Shown here piece by piece: positions 41,378 to 50,443 of a stretch of DNA of 64,000 nucleotides. Position numbers and translations under genes: made by a program. Numbering within the stretch: position 1 is the stretch's first letter; the number at the start of each line of letters is the position of its first letter. The stretch is from Pararobbsia silviterrae (GTDB taxonomy: Bacteria > Pseudomonadota > Gammaproteobacteria > Burkholderiales > Burkholderiaceae). The stretch covers positions 124,001 to 188,000 of the forward strand of contig NZ_RBZU01000001.1 of the NCBI RefSeq assembly GCF_003628125.1, in the 5' to 3' direction. The notes beneath the pieces were generated by a model, which did not search any database, had not been told where the DNA came from, and was given only the letters and a program-made list of their open reading frames with translations.

Positions 41378-42100
41378 TCAGGCCTGCTTGAGGATCTTCC
41401 AATGACGCGCCTGCGTGGCGACATCGGCCGCCTCGTAGGCGAGGCAATCGAGACGCAACGAGCTGCGATCGAGCGGTTGCGACAGCGTCGTGCATCGGAA
41501 CGCGGGGCTCGCGGCCGTCGCCTTCGTGGCCTTGGTCGCGGCACGCGCGCCGCGGCGGGCCGTGCCCGCTTCGGCCGTGGCGCCCGTTTCGAACCAGCGG
41601 CACGTCCCGCACATCCGGTGCGCCGGCATCGTGCCCTGGATCTCGAGTTCGCGAATCAGCTTGAACAACCCGCTATAAAGCGCCGTTTGTTCCTCGTCAC
41701 GCAGCGAACCGAGCGCGCCCGACACAAAACCCGGCCATTGCGCGGCGCGCTTGGCGGCCGTACGGCCGCGCGCCGTGAGCTTGACGGCCAGCGCGCGCCG
41801 GTCGTCGGTGGCCCGCCGCTTTTCGACAAGCCCTTTTTCCTCGAGCGTGCTGACCGCATCGCTCGTCGTCGCCGCGGTCAATGCCGTTTCCCGTGCGATG
41901 TCGTTCAGACGCAGCGCGGTCCGGCGCTGCATCAGCAATACCAGAATCTCGCCCTGCGTCGGCGTCAGCCCAGCGCCTTCGGCCCAGTTCCAGGCCCGGT
42001 TACGCATCGCCGTATTGAGGCGCAACAACCCCTGCGTAATCCGGTCCGCCGGCCGATCCCCGTTTACCGCCTCTTCACTCGTCTGCGCAGCTTTGGTCAT
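41378..42100 (-). CDS. MarR-family regulator with a C-terminal four-cysteine tail
   Basis: The 240-aa regulator has a MarR winged HTH (TPTQGEILVLLMQRRTALRL, EEKGLVEKRRATDDRRA). An unusual C-terminal extension of about 80 residues contains C164 and C167 (MCGTCRWF), C203 and C219 (RLDCLAYE). The Cys spacing could bind iron-sulphur or zinc and make it a redox or metal sensor. A similar Cys tail occurs in a known subset of Burkholderia MarR proteins as far as I recall. The target genes are unknown. Confidence 0.9.
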   Translation of the reverse strand: MTKAAQTSEEAVNGDRPADRITQGLLRLNTAMRNRAWNWAEGAGLTPTQGEILVLLMQRRTALRLNDIARETALTAATTSDAVSTLEEKGLVEKRRATDDRRALAVKLTARGRTAAKRAAQWPGFVSGALGSLRDEEQTALYSGLFKLIRELEIQGTMPAHRMCGTCRWFETGATAEAGTARRGARAATKATKATAASPAFRCTTLSQPLDRSSLRLDCLAYEAADVATQARHWKILKQA

Positions 42101-42565
42101 TTTCGCGTCGAACTCGCTTCTGATTTTTTCGACATTCTAAGCGAGACTAAAAAACATTTCAGTGACTTTATCCACCGATGCTTGTGTATAAGTCCGGGAT
42201 AAGTAGCGGTAAACCATGTGTACCGATTCTGCATAAATGACAGCAGTGTCCGCTTCATGAAAATTTCTCCACGGCTACACACGCTGATCCGCGTCGTTAT
42301 CCCTAAGGTTCTCCATTACACAACGCATTGATTTCAATGAGCAAACCGGTGTTGCTCACAGCTTCGTCCGATGCTTGTTAACTACTACCACGTATACATA
42401 CGTAAACATCTAAACCAACAAACAGATCGACCGTTGAAAAGAAATTTTTCTTAATCAGAACGGGTTGCCGATCTGCCTCACTTACGCACGGCGCATGAGT
42501 TCGCATGCGATTGAAATCCACTGACACAAAAAATCAAGGTCACCGGTCGACGATCGGATTCGTCC
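42101..42565. other. AT-rich gap with DnaA-box matches (origin candidate A)
   Basis: This is one of the most AT-rich stretches in the window. TTATCCACC (42168-42176, one mismatch to the R1 box) and TGTGTATAA (42184-42192, complement of TTATACACA) lie close together. Weaker matches lie near 42295 (TTATCCCTA) and 42310. A T/A-rich tract GAAAAGAAATTTTTCTTAATC occurs near 42436-42456. No gene is seen. Confidence 0.45.
42184..42192 (-). promoter_or_regulatory. DnaA box TTATACACA
   Basis: The + strand reads TGTGTATAA and fits the TTWTNCACA consensus. A second near-box lies 8 bp away. Confidence 0.4.
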
Positions 42566-43681
42566 TCACGCGCGCCACTGGAGGCATTGCTGACGCACGA
42601 CTTCGGGAAGCGACTCGCCGTGCAGATAGGTCTCGCGCAACCACGTCGCGTCGTTGATCTGACTACGCGCGATCGACGCGATCTCCTCGAGCGCCTCGGT
42701 CGAACCCAAGGCCTCCGCATGCGGACCCAGTCGTTCGAGCGTCGCGAGCACGTCGTCGGCGATCATCCGGCGTTCGCCGGTACCGGGTGCGACAAGCGTG
42801 CCGCCGAGTCCGAAACGGCAGGCTTCGAAGCGATTGAACGTGTAGACGAGATAATCGTCCTCATTGAGCGTCAGCGGACGTTCAAGCAACAGGTACCGCG
42901 CGAGCGTTTGAATGTAGGCGGCCAGCGCAGCCGCGCGATCGACCGACAGCGGCGTATCGAGCACGCGAACCTCGATCGTGCCGAATTCGGGCTTGGGCCG
43001 GATATCCCAGTAAAAGTCCTTCATGCTGCCGATCACGCCGGTGTGGATCATCTTCGAGAAATACGCTTCGAAGCCTTCCCAGGTCAGCACGTAGGGCGCG
43101 CGGCCGGACATCGGAAACGCAAAAACCGAATTCAGACGTGCCGAATGAAATCCCGTGTCGACACCCTGCACGTACGGCGACGACGCCGACAACGCAATGA
43201 AATGCGGGATATAGCGCGACAGCGAATGAAGCAGAAACAACGCACTGTCCGCTTCGGGACACCCGATGTGCACATGCTGGCCGAATACCGTGAATTGCTT
43301 CGCGAGATAGCCGTAGAGTTCGGACAGGTATTGAAAGCGCGGCGCGTCGAAAATCTGCCGTTCGTTCCATTGCTGGAACGTGTGCGTTCCGCCGCCGCAC
43401 AGTCCGACATTGAGTTTGTCGGCCGCTGAAACCAGCGCATCGCGCAGCGTCCGCAATTCATCGCGCGCCTGCGAAAACGTCGTGCAAATGCCGGTCGCGA
43501 TCTCGATCATGCTTTCCGTGATCTCGGGTTTGATATCGCCGGCGACCTTGCGCTCGCGAATCAATCTCATGAGATCGGACGACGCGTTCGTCAGATCATA
43601 ATCGTGCAGATTGACGATCTGAAGTTCGAGCTCGACGCCGAACGTAAACGCTTCGGATCGGTTGAATGCTTCAAGTGCCAT
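42566..43681 (-). CDS. ybdK: Carboxylate-amine ligase YbdK (GCS2 family)
   Basis: The 371-aa protein belongs to the glutamate-cysteine ligase 2 group (YbdK/EgtA-like), ATP-dependent carboxylate-amine ligases with weak gamma-glutamylcysteine activity in E. coli YbdK. It carries [41 protein letters not shown] and [21 protein letters not shown]. The ATG ([14 protein letters not shown]) matches homologues; in-frame starts 10-16 codons earlier are less likely. It follows the antiporter gene by 54 bp and is probably co-transcribed with it. Confidence 0.92.
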   Translation of the reverse strand: MALEAFNRSEAFTFGVELELQIVNLHDYDLTNASSDLMRLIRERKVAGDIKPEITESMIEIATGICTTFSQARDELRTLRDALVSAADKLNVGLCGGGTHTFQQWNERQIFDAPRFQYLSELYGYLAKQFTVFGQHVHIGCPEADSALFLLHSLSRYIPHFIALSASSPYVQGVDTGFHSARLNSVFAFPMSGRAPYVLTWEGFEAYFSKMIHTGVIGSMKDFYWDIRPKPEFGTIEVRVLDTPLSVDRAAALAAYIQTLARYLLLERPLTLNEDDYLVYTFNRFEACRFGLGGTLVAPGTGERRMIADDVLATLERLGPHAEALGSTEALEEIASIARSQINDATWLRETYLHGESLPEVVRQQCLQWRA

Positions 43682-43735
43682 ACGAGCGAGTCCTGTGTTT
43701 TCGTCGGTCATCGACCGACCGCGATGCATGAGGCC

Positions 43736-44938
43736 TTATTGGCCGCGTTCGTTCACCGCGGCAAGCGCGCGATAGATGAGCAACGGTGCGACCAGCTGAA
43801 GCAGCGCGATCGAGCACATGATGATCGCGCGAAGTGCGGGATCGAAATTCGGATAGAGCGTGTACGTGTCCGAGACGAGCAAGAACGCGAGCGCCGACAT
43901 CGGCGACAGCGCAACGCCGAGCGCGCCGCCCTGCTTCCAGCCCAGTCCGCTGGATCGCGCGAACAGCAGTACGCCCGCGAGTTTCGCGACGAAGCGCGCC
44001 CCGACCAGCGCGAGTGCGGCGATACCGCCGAGCGCGATATATTTCCATTCGAACGAGACGAGCGTCACGCCGAACAGCACGACGGTCAGCAGCCAGCCGG
44101 CCGTGCCGAAATGGGTCGGCCAGAGCTGCGGCCGGGGATCGAGATTCTTGAAGATGATGCCCGCCGCCAGCAAGGCCATGATCGTCGACAGCTTGAGCGT
44201 ATGCGCAATCGCGATCGCGAGCAGAATCAGGCCAAACAGCACGACAAACGAATGTTCGTCGGCGCTGCTGATCCGGCGAAACAGAAAATTGCAGCTGATC
44301 GCGAGCCCATAAGCGAGCAGCAATGAACCCACGATAAAAAACGGCGGTTGAATCAGCGTCGCCCAGACGTTGCCGTAAAACTCCTGATGAATCCATCCGG
44401 AAAGCAGCTTGAGCACCACGACCGCGTACATGCTGTTCAACGCGCTCAATGTCATGAGGCGTTCGGTGACCTGACCTTCGCTTTTGAGCTCGGATCGCAG
44501 TTGAATGATCATCGCGGGCGACGTCGCCATCGCAATCGTCGCGGCGACGGCGGCCGTCATCGGCTGCACGTGCAGCACATGCAGAACGAACCAGACGGCG
44601 ATAAACGTCAACGCGGCTTCGCCGACGCTCATTGCGACGAGCCATGGATTCAGACGAATCCATCGCAGACTCACACGGCTGCCGAGTTCGAACAGCAGCA
44701 GTCCGATCGCGATATCCATGAGCCAGCGCGCATCGTCGGCGAGCACGGTATCGATGACGCCGAGTCCGGCGGGTCCGGCCACGAGACCGATAACGCCATA
44801 ACCGATGAGTCTCGGTACGCGCCAAGCGCGCCAGCACAACTCGCCACAAATGCCCGCTGCGAAAAGCGTCAATCCGACCCAGAACGCAAGATCCAGGGTC
44901 AATGGCCAGCCAGGTAAAAAGGCGAACGCGGACTTCAT
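43736..44938 (-). CDS. Cation:proton antiporter, CPA2/Kef-type membrane protein
   Basis: This 400-aa membrane protein has about 12 hydrophobic segments. Kef/NhaP-type motifs include GYGVIGLVAGPAGLG, LLLFELGSRVSL and the ion-binding-type segment IAMATSPAMIIQL. It lacks an RCK/TrkA_N regulatory domain. With the YbdK ligase next in the operon, a link between thiol compounds and ion exchange is possible, since E. coli KefB/KefC respond to glutathione conjugates. That parallel is inference only. Confidence 0.88.
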   Translation of the reverse strand: MKSAFAFLPGWPLTLDLAFWVGLTLFAAGICGELCWRAWRVPRLIGYGVIGLVAGPAGLGVIDTVLADDARWLMDIAIGLLLFELGSRVSLRWIRLNPWLVAMSVGEAALTFIAVWFVLHVLHVQPMTAAVAATIAMATSPAMIIQLRSELKSEGQVTERLMTLSALNSMYAVVVLKLLSGWIHQEFYGNVWATLIQPPFFIVGSLLLAYGLAISCNFLFRRISSADEHSFVVLFGLILLAIAIAHTLKLSTIMALLAAGIIFKNLDPRPQLWPTHFGTAGWLLTVVLFGVTLVSFEWKYIALGGIAALALVGARFVAKLAGVLLFARSSGLGWKQGGALGVALSPMSALAFLLVSDTYTLYPNFDPALRAIIMCSIALLQLVAPLLIYRALAAVNERGQ

Positions 44939-45361
44939 CGGCAGTCATTCCTCCTATCGGGTAACGGACCGGCATGAATCTGCGCGATGCGCACCACTCG
45001 CATCCCGCATGCCTGGTCGTTCGATGCATCACTGACTGACGTCAGTTTCGATCATGGGCTGCGTATCGCGGTATCCGCCGGACACCGAGATCGCAAAACT
45101 GAATGCCGGATACGCGAGCAATCTAGCGCGCATGCCGACCATTGGACGAACGTCGGAGCGGGACGTTCGGGTATTGCCCCCGGCGTTTCATGAGGGTGTG
45201 CTCGGGCATTGTGCCATAGCTCGCCGTTCGGATTTCGGATCGGGCAGAGCCCGAATCCGCCGTCGCGCCGCCTCGATTGAGGTCCGACGACAGGGTCTTT
45301 AGTTCTGTTAACGCCTTTGTGTGTATACACATAGTAGAAGTTAACAAAGGGCCGTCCGATC

Positions 45362-45370
45362 TGTGGATAA
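45362..45370 (-). promoter_or_regulatory. DnaA box TTATCCACA (perfect)
   Basis: The + strand reads TGTGGATAA, next to a pyrimidine-rich tract. Confidence 0.5.
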
Positions 45371-45546
45371 CCGATCTTTTCTTTTTCTTATCAGCGATTT
45401 GAAGAACGAATAACCGCGTGTGCGAATCGTGGAGTTCGACGGCGAACCCGGGAGAACCTTGCCGACGATTTTCGGTGTGTCCGGCTTATACCCAATCGAT
45501 CCACATGCAATCCGACCGGGATATCCCCCGTTTATAAACAGCTTCG

Positions 45547-45555
45547 TGTGGATAA
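45547..45555 (-). promoter_or_regulatory. DnaA box TTATCCACA (perfect)
   Basis: The + strand reads TGTGGATAA, 185 bp from the previous perfect box and next to TTTATAAA. Confidence 0.5.
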
Positions 45556-45601
45556 GCGCCCAAAGCGCCGTCGGGCGGGCATCGGGCGATTCCGGACGCC
45601 G

Positions 45602-47692
45602 TCAGCGAACTTCGTGCTGGCGCAATGCGCGCATGAGAAACCGCGCGGGGTCGAATGCATCGGCGAGGCTACGCGGCACGGGCAAGGGTTCGCCAGCGAT
45701 CTGCGAAGCGACGATTTCAGCGCCGAGCGCAGCCCACACGAGTCCGCGCGAGCCGTATCCGTATGCGCCGTACAGGCCTTGCTCGCGCGGCAGATCGAGG
45801 GGCCATGCGCCGGCGAGCCGCGCGGCATCGCGTCGCGCGGCGTCCTCGTCGGCGAGCTGGCCGATCATGGGCATGCGGTCGCTCGTCGCGCATCGGATCG
45901 CGGCACGTCCCGTGAGGTGCGTGGCTTGCGCGTATTCGTCGAGCGTCCGTGCACTCGATGGGACGAGTCTGGAAAGACGATCGATGTTTTCGCGCTGGCT
46001 CGATAACCGAAGCGCGGTATCGAATGTATCGAGTTCGTACGATGCACCCGTGAGTTGGTGTGTCGCGTCAGTCCGACGCGGTAACAGGTAGCCGTCGCCG
46101 ATCAACGGACGGCGAAGCGTCGCGAGGCCCGCATCGTCGATCCACGACAATTGCCCGCGAATCGGTCGTGTCGGCGCGTAGTCGAGCGATGCGAGGCGTG
46201 TGGCGTCATTCGCGTTCGCGACGATCGCGATCGCGGCCTCGGCAATACAGCGCCCCGCGCCATCGAGTACGCGCCATCCCATGGCATGACGTTCGAGCGC
46301 ATGCGCTTCGCGGCCGAAACATTGCGTCAGCGACGTTCGCGCATGCGCGGCTCGCAATTGCGCGCGACAGAGCGACATTGGATCGACGATGCCGCCATGC
46401 GGGAAATACAAACCGCCATAAGCCGGTTCGACATCCAGTATCGAATATGCATCATCAACAGATACATATCGAACGAGATCGTCTGGGAGATCCTGCATCG
46501 AGACGGCGTGCTTGAGCGAAGTCTCTTCTTCGGGCGATGTCGCGATCTGCACGAGTCCGTCGGCGCGCCAGTCGAACGTGAATCCCTGTTGTTCGAGCGC
46601 GCGCCAATATGCGAGCGCGTAGAGAAATCCGGCACGTGTCGCGCGCGACGCGAGACTGTCGTCACTTGCGACGATCGGGTGAAAAACGCCGGCCGGATTG
46701 CCCGATGCACCGGTCGCGGGACCCTCGCCCGCGTCGATGATCGCGAGACGATAACCGCGCGCGGCGAGACGTTCCGCGACCGCGCACCCCGCAAGACCCG
46801 CGCCGACGATCAACACATCGTGCATCGTGGGGTCTCGATGCTTTGTCGCGTGTCGGGGCGGCGAGTCCAATGACGAATAAGTTACCGTGTCAGTTTCATA
46901 TGAAGTCGACGCGATCGGTCGAATTGCTTCGGCCGATTCAAGGACGTGTTCACGAAAAAGCTCGATCGCCGGCGATGGAGGTTCATGCCGGCGAACGCGC
47001 CATTTCGGCGCGAATGCAAATCGTCGGCATGCGGGTTGGGCTTCGGATGTATCGGCGAGCTCGAAACCCGAATGACGCAGCGCTTTCTCAAATGCCGCGT
47101 GCGACGCTTCGACGTGAAGCACGGCGCCATGCGCGGCGAGTCTTGCGATGCCCTTTGCGAGTCCCACGGCATCGATGGCGTCGTCCCGATGCGCGGGCGA
47201 TGTCGCCACTGTCGCGATCCGTTCAAGATCGACGCCAATCCAGTCCGCGCACATCCAGAGATTCGACAACGCGCCGGCAATCGATTCGCGTACGAGCGTG
47301 AGCGTCAATTGACCGCGCTCGAATTCGATCCGATGCAGACCGCTTACGCGAGCGGGCCATGCGGCGTCGAGTGCGCGTGCGCGTCGATCTGTATCCGACA
47401 GTGTTGCGTTTGGATCGGATGGCGCGATGCCGTCGAATATTGCGTGCGCATCGTCGATGCTGCGTTCGAGCAGGCGTGAAACGCCCCGATCGGCGCGGAG
47501 GTCTGCATCCTCGCCGATGACGGCGACGACTTGGAGTTTCGCGCAGCGCTTATCGGGCGCATCGGCAAGCCAGGCGTTCCAGAGACGCAGCACGTGCTCG
47601 CGTATCGAACTTCGCAGGTCGAGCACGGTGTAGACGCCTCGTGATCGCCAGTATTTGGACCAGCGCTCGATTGCCATTGGATCGTGTGTCAT
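45602..47692 (-). CDS. mnmC: MnmC: FAD oxidoreductase domain intact, methyltransferase domain degenerate
   Basis: Bifunctional MnmC matures wobble U34 of tRNA: its C-terminal FAD domain removes the carboxymethyl group of cmnm5s2U, and its N-terminal SAM domain methylates the amine to mnm5s2U. Here the FAD domain (from about residue 291, VLIVGAGLAGCAVAERLAARG, through GLYGAYGYGSRGLVWAALGAE) is intact. The N-terminal domain (residues 1-235) aligns only loosely with homologues. The SAM motif (ETGFGxGxNF) is replaced by LDLRSSIREHVL. The catalytic DGFAPxxNPDxW region is replaced by GVDLERIATVATSPAH, and the first about 40 residues are missing. It still ends in APKWRVRRHEPP, the usual domain border. 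The methyltransferase is probably inactive. Confidence 0.9.
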   Translation of the reverse strand: MTHDPMAIERWSKYWRSRGVYTVLDLRSSIREHVLRLWNAWLADAPDKRCAKLQVVAVIGEDADLRADRGVSRLLERSIDDAHAIFDGIAPSDPNATLSDTDRRARALDAAWPARVSGLHRIEFERGQLTLTLVRESIAGALSNLWMCADWIGVDLERIATVATSPAHRDDAIDAVGLAKGIARLAAHGAVLHVEASHAAFEKALRHSGFELADTSEAQPACRRFAFAPKWRVRRHEPPSPAIELFREHVLESAEAIRPIASTSYETDTVTYSSLDSPPRHATKHRDPTMHDVLIVGAGLAGCAVAERLAARGYRLAIIDAGEGPATGASGNPAGVFHPIVASDDSLASRATRAGFLYALAYWRALEQQGFTFDWRADGLVQIATSPEEETSLKHAVSMQDLPDDLVRYVSVDDAYSILDVEPAYGGLYFPHGGIVDPMSLCRAQLRAAHARTSLTQCFGREAHALERHAMGWRVLDGAGRCIAEAAIAIVANANDATRLASLDYAPTRPIRGQLSWIDDAGLATLRRPLIGDGYLLPRRTDATHQLTGASYELDTFDTALRLSSQRENIDRLSRLVPSSARTLDEYAQATHLTGRAAIRCATSDRMPMIGQLADEDAARRDAARLAGAWPLDLPREQGLYGAYGYGSRGLVWAALGAEIVASQIAGEPLPVPRSLADAFDPARFLMRALRQHEVR

Positions 47693-48014
47693 GTCAATCC
47701 GCGTTTTTACGCCTCAACGAATCGGTTGATGCGCCGAAAAGCCTTAGTAGGTAAGGCTTGCAGCGCATTGTGTCGAACTGTTCCTCGGTTGGACGCGTAT
47801 GCCTGTATTTTGTAAAAATCCCGCGAACGCCCGTGTTTACTGGCTTTGCGTTGGGTTATCATGGCCGCGCGACGAGTGCTCGCGTGGTTTTGCAAGTCGG
47901 GTTGGTACCCGCAAAGCCTTGTCTGGCGGGGCTGATCGGTCGACGGCACAATCGGCGCATCTATCATCGGCGTGTTTGTGCCGTTCGTTTAAACCTAACT
48001 CAGAAAGGACTTCC
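47693..48014. other. Divergent gap mnmC / HU
   Basis: This is the promoter region of HU (plus) and mnmC (minus). It contains several short GC-rich inverted segments, but no firm promoter or gene could be assigned. Confidence 0.4.
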
Positions 48015-48293
48015 ATGAATAAACAGGAACTGATCGACTCGGTCGCCGGACAGACGGGCGCAAGCAAGGCGCAAACCGGCGAGACGCTCGATACGCTGCT
48101 CGACGTGATCAAGAAGGCCGTTTCGAAGGGTGACGCAGTGCAGCTGATCGGCTTCGGCAGCTTCGGTTCGGGCAAGCGCGCAGCGCGCACCGGCCGTAAC
48201 CCGAAGACCGGTGAAACGATCAAGATTCCGGCCGCCAAGACTGTCAAGTTTACCGCCGGCAAAGCATTCAAGGACGCCGTCAACAAGAAGTAA
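48015..48293 (+). CDS. hup: Nucleoid-associated DNA-binding protein HU
   Basis: HU is a dimeric nucleoid protein that bends DNA. The 92-aa product begins [15 protein letters not shown], with [21 protein letters not shown] as the beta-arm region and the Pro-containing DNA-intercalating segment ([11 protein letters not shown]). The ATG follows AGAAAGGA. A longer in-frame upstream extension is not HU-like. A clear terminator ends the gene. Confidence 0.97.
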   Translation: MNKQELIDSVAGQTGASKAQTGETLDTLLDVIKKAVSKGDAVQLIGFGSFGSGKRAARTGRNPKTGETIKIPAAKTVKFTAGKAFKDAVNKK

Positions 48294-48376
48294 GGCGTTC
48301 GCGCATTCGAGCCGGGTGCCCATCGGTCTCGTGCGGATGCACGAGGCGATCGGAAAAAACGAACGGCCGAATACTG

Positions 48377-48405
48377 AAAACCCGCCAAAAAGGCGGGTTT
48401 TTTTT
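48377..48405 (+). terminator. Rho-independent terminator of HU
   Basis: The stem ACCCGCC/GGCGGGT with A5 loop is followed by a run of T on the + strand, about 85 bp after the HU stop. Confidence 0.9.
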
Positions 48406-48537
48406 CGTCTGGCAGCCGCGTGTCGGCGGGGAGCGGCTGAAGCGATTCGATCGATGGATGGCGATCGACGGCGACGTGCCGTCATCGCACAGACCGGACG
48501 ACGGCCGCGTCACATTCCGCGGCTCGGCATGCGGTGT

Positions 48538-49902
48538 TCAGTGTCGATGTCCCGATGCGTCATCGTCGTGATCGTGCGCGTGACGATGATCATGGCCGCT
48601 GCCGGAATTGTCCTGCGTGCGAGTGCTTCGATCGTCAGCTTGCGCGTGATCGTGCGAGCGAGCATGCGCATGTCGCGAGTCATGGTCGTCATGATCATGA
48701 CGCTCGTACCCGTCGTCATGGTCATGTTCGTGATCGTGATCTTCGTCCCACTGCGGAAACGGATCGTCGAATGCGGCCCAGGCGTCGGACCCGGCATACA
48801 ACTCGGCGTCGTCGAGCAGGCAGGCGTCGAATGCGCGCTGCCACGCCTCGCGATCGAGATCGATACCGATCATCACGAGTTCCTGACGTCGGTCGCCAAT
48901 CGTTTCGACGCCATCGGCATCCGGCAGCGAAAACCAGTCGGCCTCGATTTCGGCCTTGAACGCCGCGTCATCGGGCCATTCGCTCGGCGGCTGCGCGGCC
49001 CACCAATACCCGGCCGGGCCGTGACGGCACGTACCGCCGACTTGCGACAGCGTGCCGGCCATATCGTGACGCGATGCGAGCCAGAAATAGCCCTTGCTGC
49101 GCAACACGCCCTGCCATTCCTGATGAAGCAACGCAAAAAGGCGCGCGGGATGAAACGGGCGGCGGGCGCGATAGACAAACATGCCGACGCCGAATGCATC
49201 GTCGTCGACAAGCGATCCGGCATCGTGTTCAAGCGCCATGAGCCATCCGGGCGCCGAAGCGGCGGCTTCGAAATCGAAGCGCCGGGCGTCGACGACCGCG
49301 TCGATCTCGACATCGCCGAACTGCGTGACGATCTGCGCGGCGCGCGGATTGATTTTCGCGAGCACGTGGCGCAGCCGCTCGAGGGCGGTTTCGTCGGCGC
49401 GATCGGCATGATTGATCACGATGACGTCGCAGAACTCGACCTGTTCTATGACGACTTCGCCGACGGTTCGATCGTCATGATCGGGGGCTGCGATACCGCG
49501 TTCGGCAAGGGTTTCCGATGATGCAAGGTCTGTAAGGAAGTGCACGGCATCGACGACGGTCACGATCGTGTCGATCTGCGCGTGGACCGGCGGCTCATCG
49601 GACACCGAAGCGGGCTCCAGTCCGGATTCCACATCGTCTTCGTTCGCGTCGTCGGCATAGGCACCCGCCGATACGCATGCTTCGGCGAAGACCATCGGTT
49701 CCGCCCAGGCCGGAAGTTCGACGATGACCGCGTCGGCATCGCGATGCGCGGCGATCTGCGGCATCGCGTCGAACGGGTCGCCGATCGCGAGTTGCACAAC
49801 ACGGCGCCCGGCGGCTTGTGCCGCAAGCGCGGCGCACAGGGTCGATTTACCGGCGCCGGCAAAGCCGCACAGCGCCGTGACACGCAAAGACGAATCAGTC
49901 AT
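48538..49902 (-). CDS. CobW/COG0523-family GTPase-like protein with His-rich tail, CxCC loop absent
   Basis: COG0523 proteins are metal-linked GTPases. The 454-aa product has the P-loop GFAGAGKSTL (residues 13-22), TVVDAVHFL and the C-terminal CobW_C domain (FVYRARRPFHPARLFALLH to RFDACLLDDAEL). The segment that in homologues carries the GCICC metal motif (between the P-loop and the ExxxxxEP motif) is missing: GRRVVQLAIGDPFDAMPQ leads almost directly to VELPAWAEPM. The G4 motif is NHAD rather than NKxD. The last about 70 residues are His/Asp-rich (DHDHEHDHDD...). This may be a metal chaperone or storage variant with altered GTP binding. Confidence 0.88.
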   Translation of the reverse strand: MTDSSLRVTALCGFAGAGKSTLCAALAAQAAGRRVVQLAIGDPFDAMPQIAAHRDADAVIVELPAWAEPMVFAEACVSAGAYADDANEDDVESGLEPASVSDEPPVHAQIDTIVTVVDAVHFLTDLASSETLAERGIAAPDHDDRTVGEVVIEQVEFCDVIVINHADRADETALERLRHVLAKINPRAAQIVTQFGDVEIDAVVDARRFDFEAAASAPGWLMALEHDAGSLVDDDAFGVGMFVYRARRPFHPARLFALLHQEWQGVLRSKGYFWLASRHDMAGTLSQVGGTCRHGPAGYWWAAQPPSEWPDDAAFKAEIEADWFSLPDADGVETIGDRRQELVMIGIDLDREAWQRAFDACLLDDAELYAGSDAWAAFDDPFPQWDEDHDHEHDHDDGYERHDHDDHDSRHAHARSHDHAQADDRSTRTQDNSGSGHDHRHAHDHDDDASGHRH

Positions 49903-50002
49903 CGAAAGGCGGGATCAGATCGGAAAACGGCGCGCGGCGTCGCGGGCCTCGATACACAGTCAGTATGGTACGCGTCGCGGAATCGGATGGATTCGGACGA
50001 TC

Positions 50003-50443
50003 TCAATGCTCGACCGTCACGATATGCCACTTTTCGAGGATCGCGATGATCTCTCGCGCATAGGCATCGCGCAGCGCCGGCGTCGCCGAATGATAAGCAC
50101 CGACTGCCTGCCAGGTATTGCCGTACTTATTCATCTGGTGGCGCAGATGCCACGCGGCGATATAGACGTTCTTGCACGGCTCCATGAGCGTTTCGGACGA
50201 AATGCCGTACTGAGACAAGGTCGGCAAATGTATCGAATTGATCTGCATGAGACCGTAGTCGGTCGATCCGTTGTCGTTCTTATGGACCGCGTCGCCGCGG
50301 TTATGCGACTCGCGCCATGCAATGGCGCGTAACACGAACGGATTCACATGCTGATACGCGGCGGCCTCGTCAAAGCAATCCGCGTGCGCATTTTGCGCAA
50401 GCGAAACACTCAGTAAGGCAATGACGGCGATCAGGGTTTTCAT
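50003..50443 (-). CDS. IagB-like lytic transglycosylase (SLT domain)
   Basis: The 146-aa secreted protein has a signal peptide (MKTLIAVIALLSVSLAQNAHA-D). A small SLT domain follows, with the catalytic Glu in IAWRESHNRG, DYGLMQINS, and AWHLRHQMNKYGNTWQAVGAYH. This family (IagB/PilT-N-like) remodels peptidoglycan for envelope machines such as type III or type IV systems. It sits upstream of, and divergent from, the type II secretion genes; a link to T2SS assembly is suggestive only. Confidence 0.9.
   Translation of the reverse strand: MKTLIAVIALLSVSLAQNAHADCFDEAAAYQHVNPFVLRAIAWRESHNRGDAVHKNDNGSTDYGLMQINSIHLPTLSQYGISSETLMEPCKNVYIAAWHLRHQMNKYGNTWQAVGAYHSATPALRDAYAREIIAILEKWHIVTVEH

Larger units (their letters stand above)
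44939..45601. other. Gap with DnaA boxes and AT/pyrimidine-rich tract (origin candidate B)
   Basis: No gene is seen in this 663-bp gap. Two perfect DnaA boxes (45362-45370, 45547-45555) are accompanied by near-boxes GTATACACA (45323-45331) and TTATACCCA (45486-45494). A CTTTTCTTTTTCTTATC tract (about 45375-45391) and a TTTATAAA segment (45531-45538) could serve as an unwinding element. A CCTTTGT/ACAAAGG inverted repeat flanks TGTGTATACACA. Confidence 0.5.

Noticed and set aside
42168-42176. TTATCCACC as a firm DnaA box
   Set aside because: One mismatch at a conserved position; kept only as supporting evidence.
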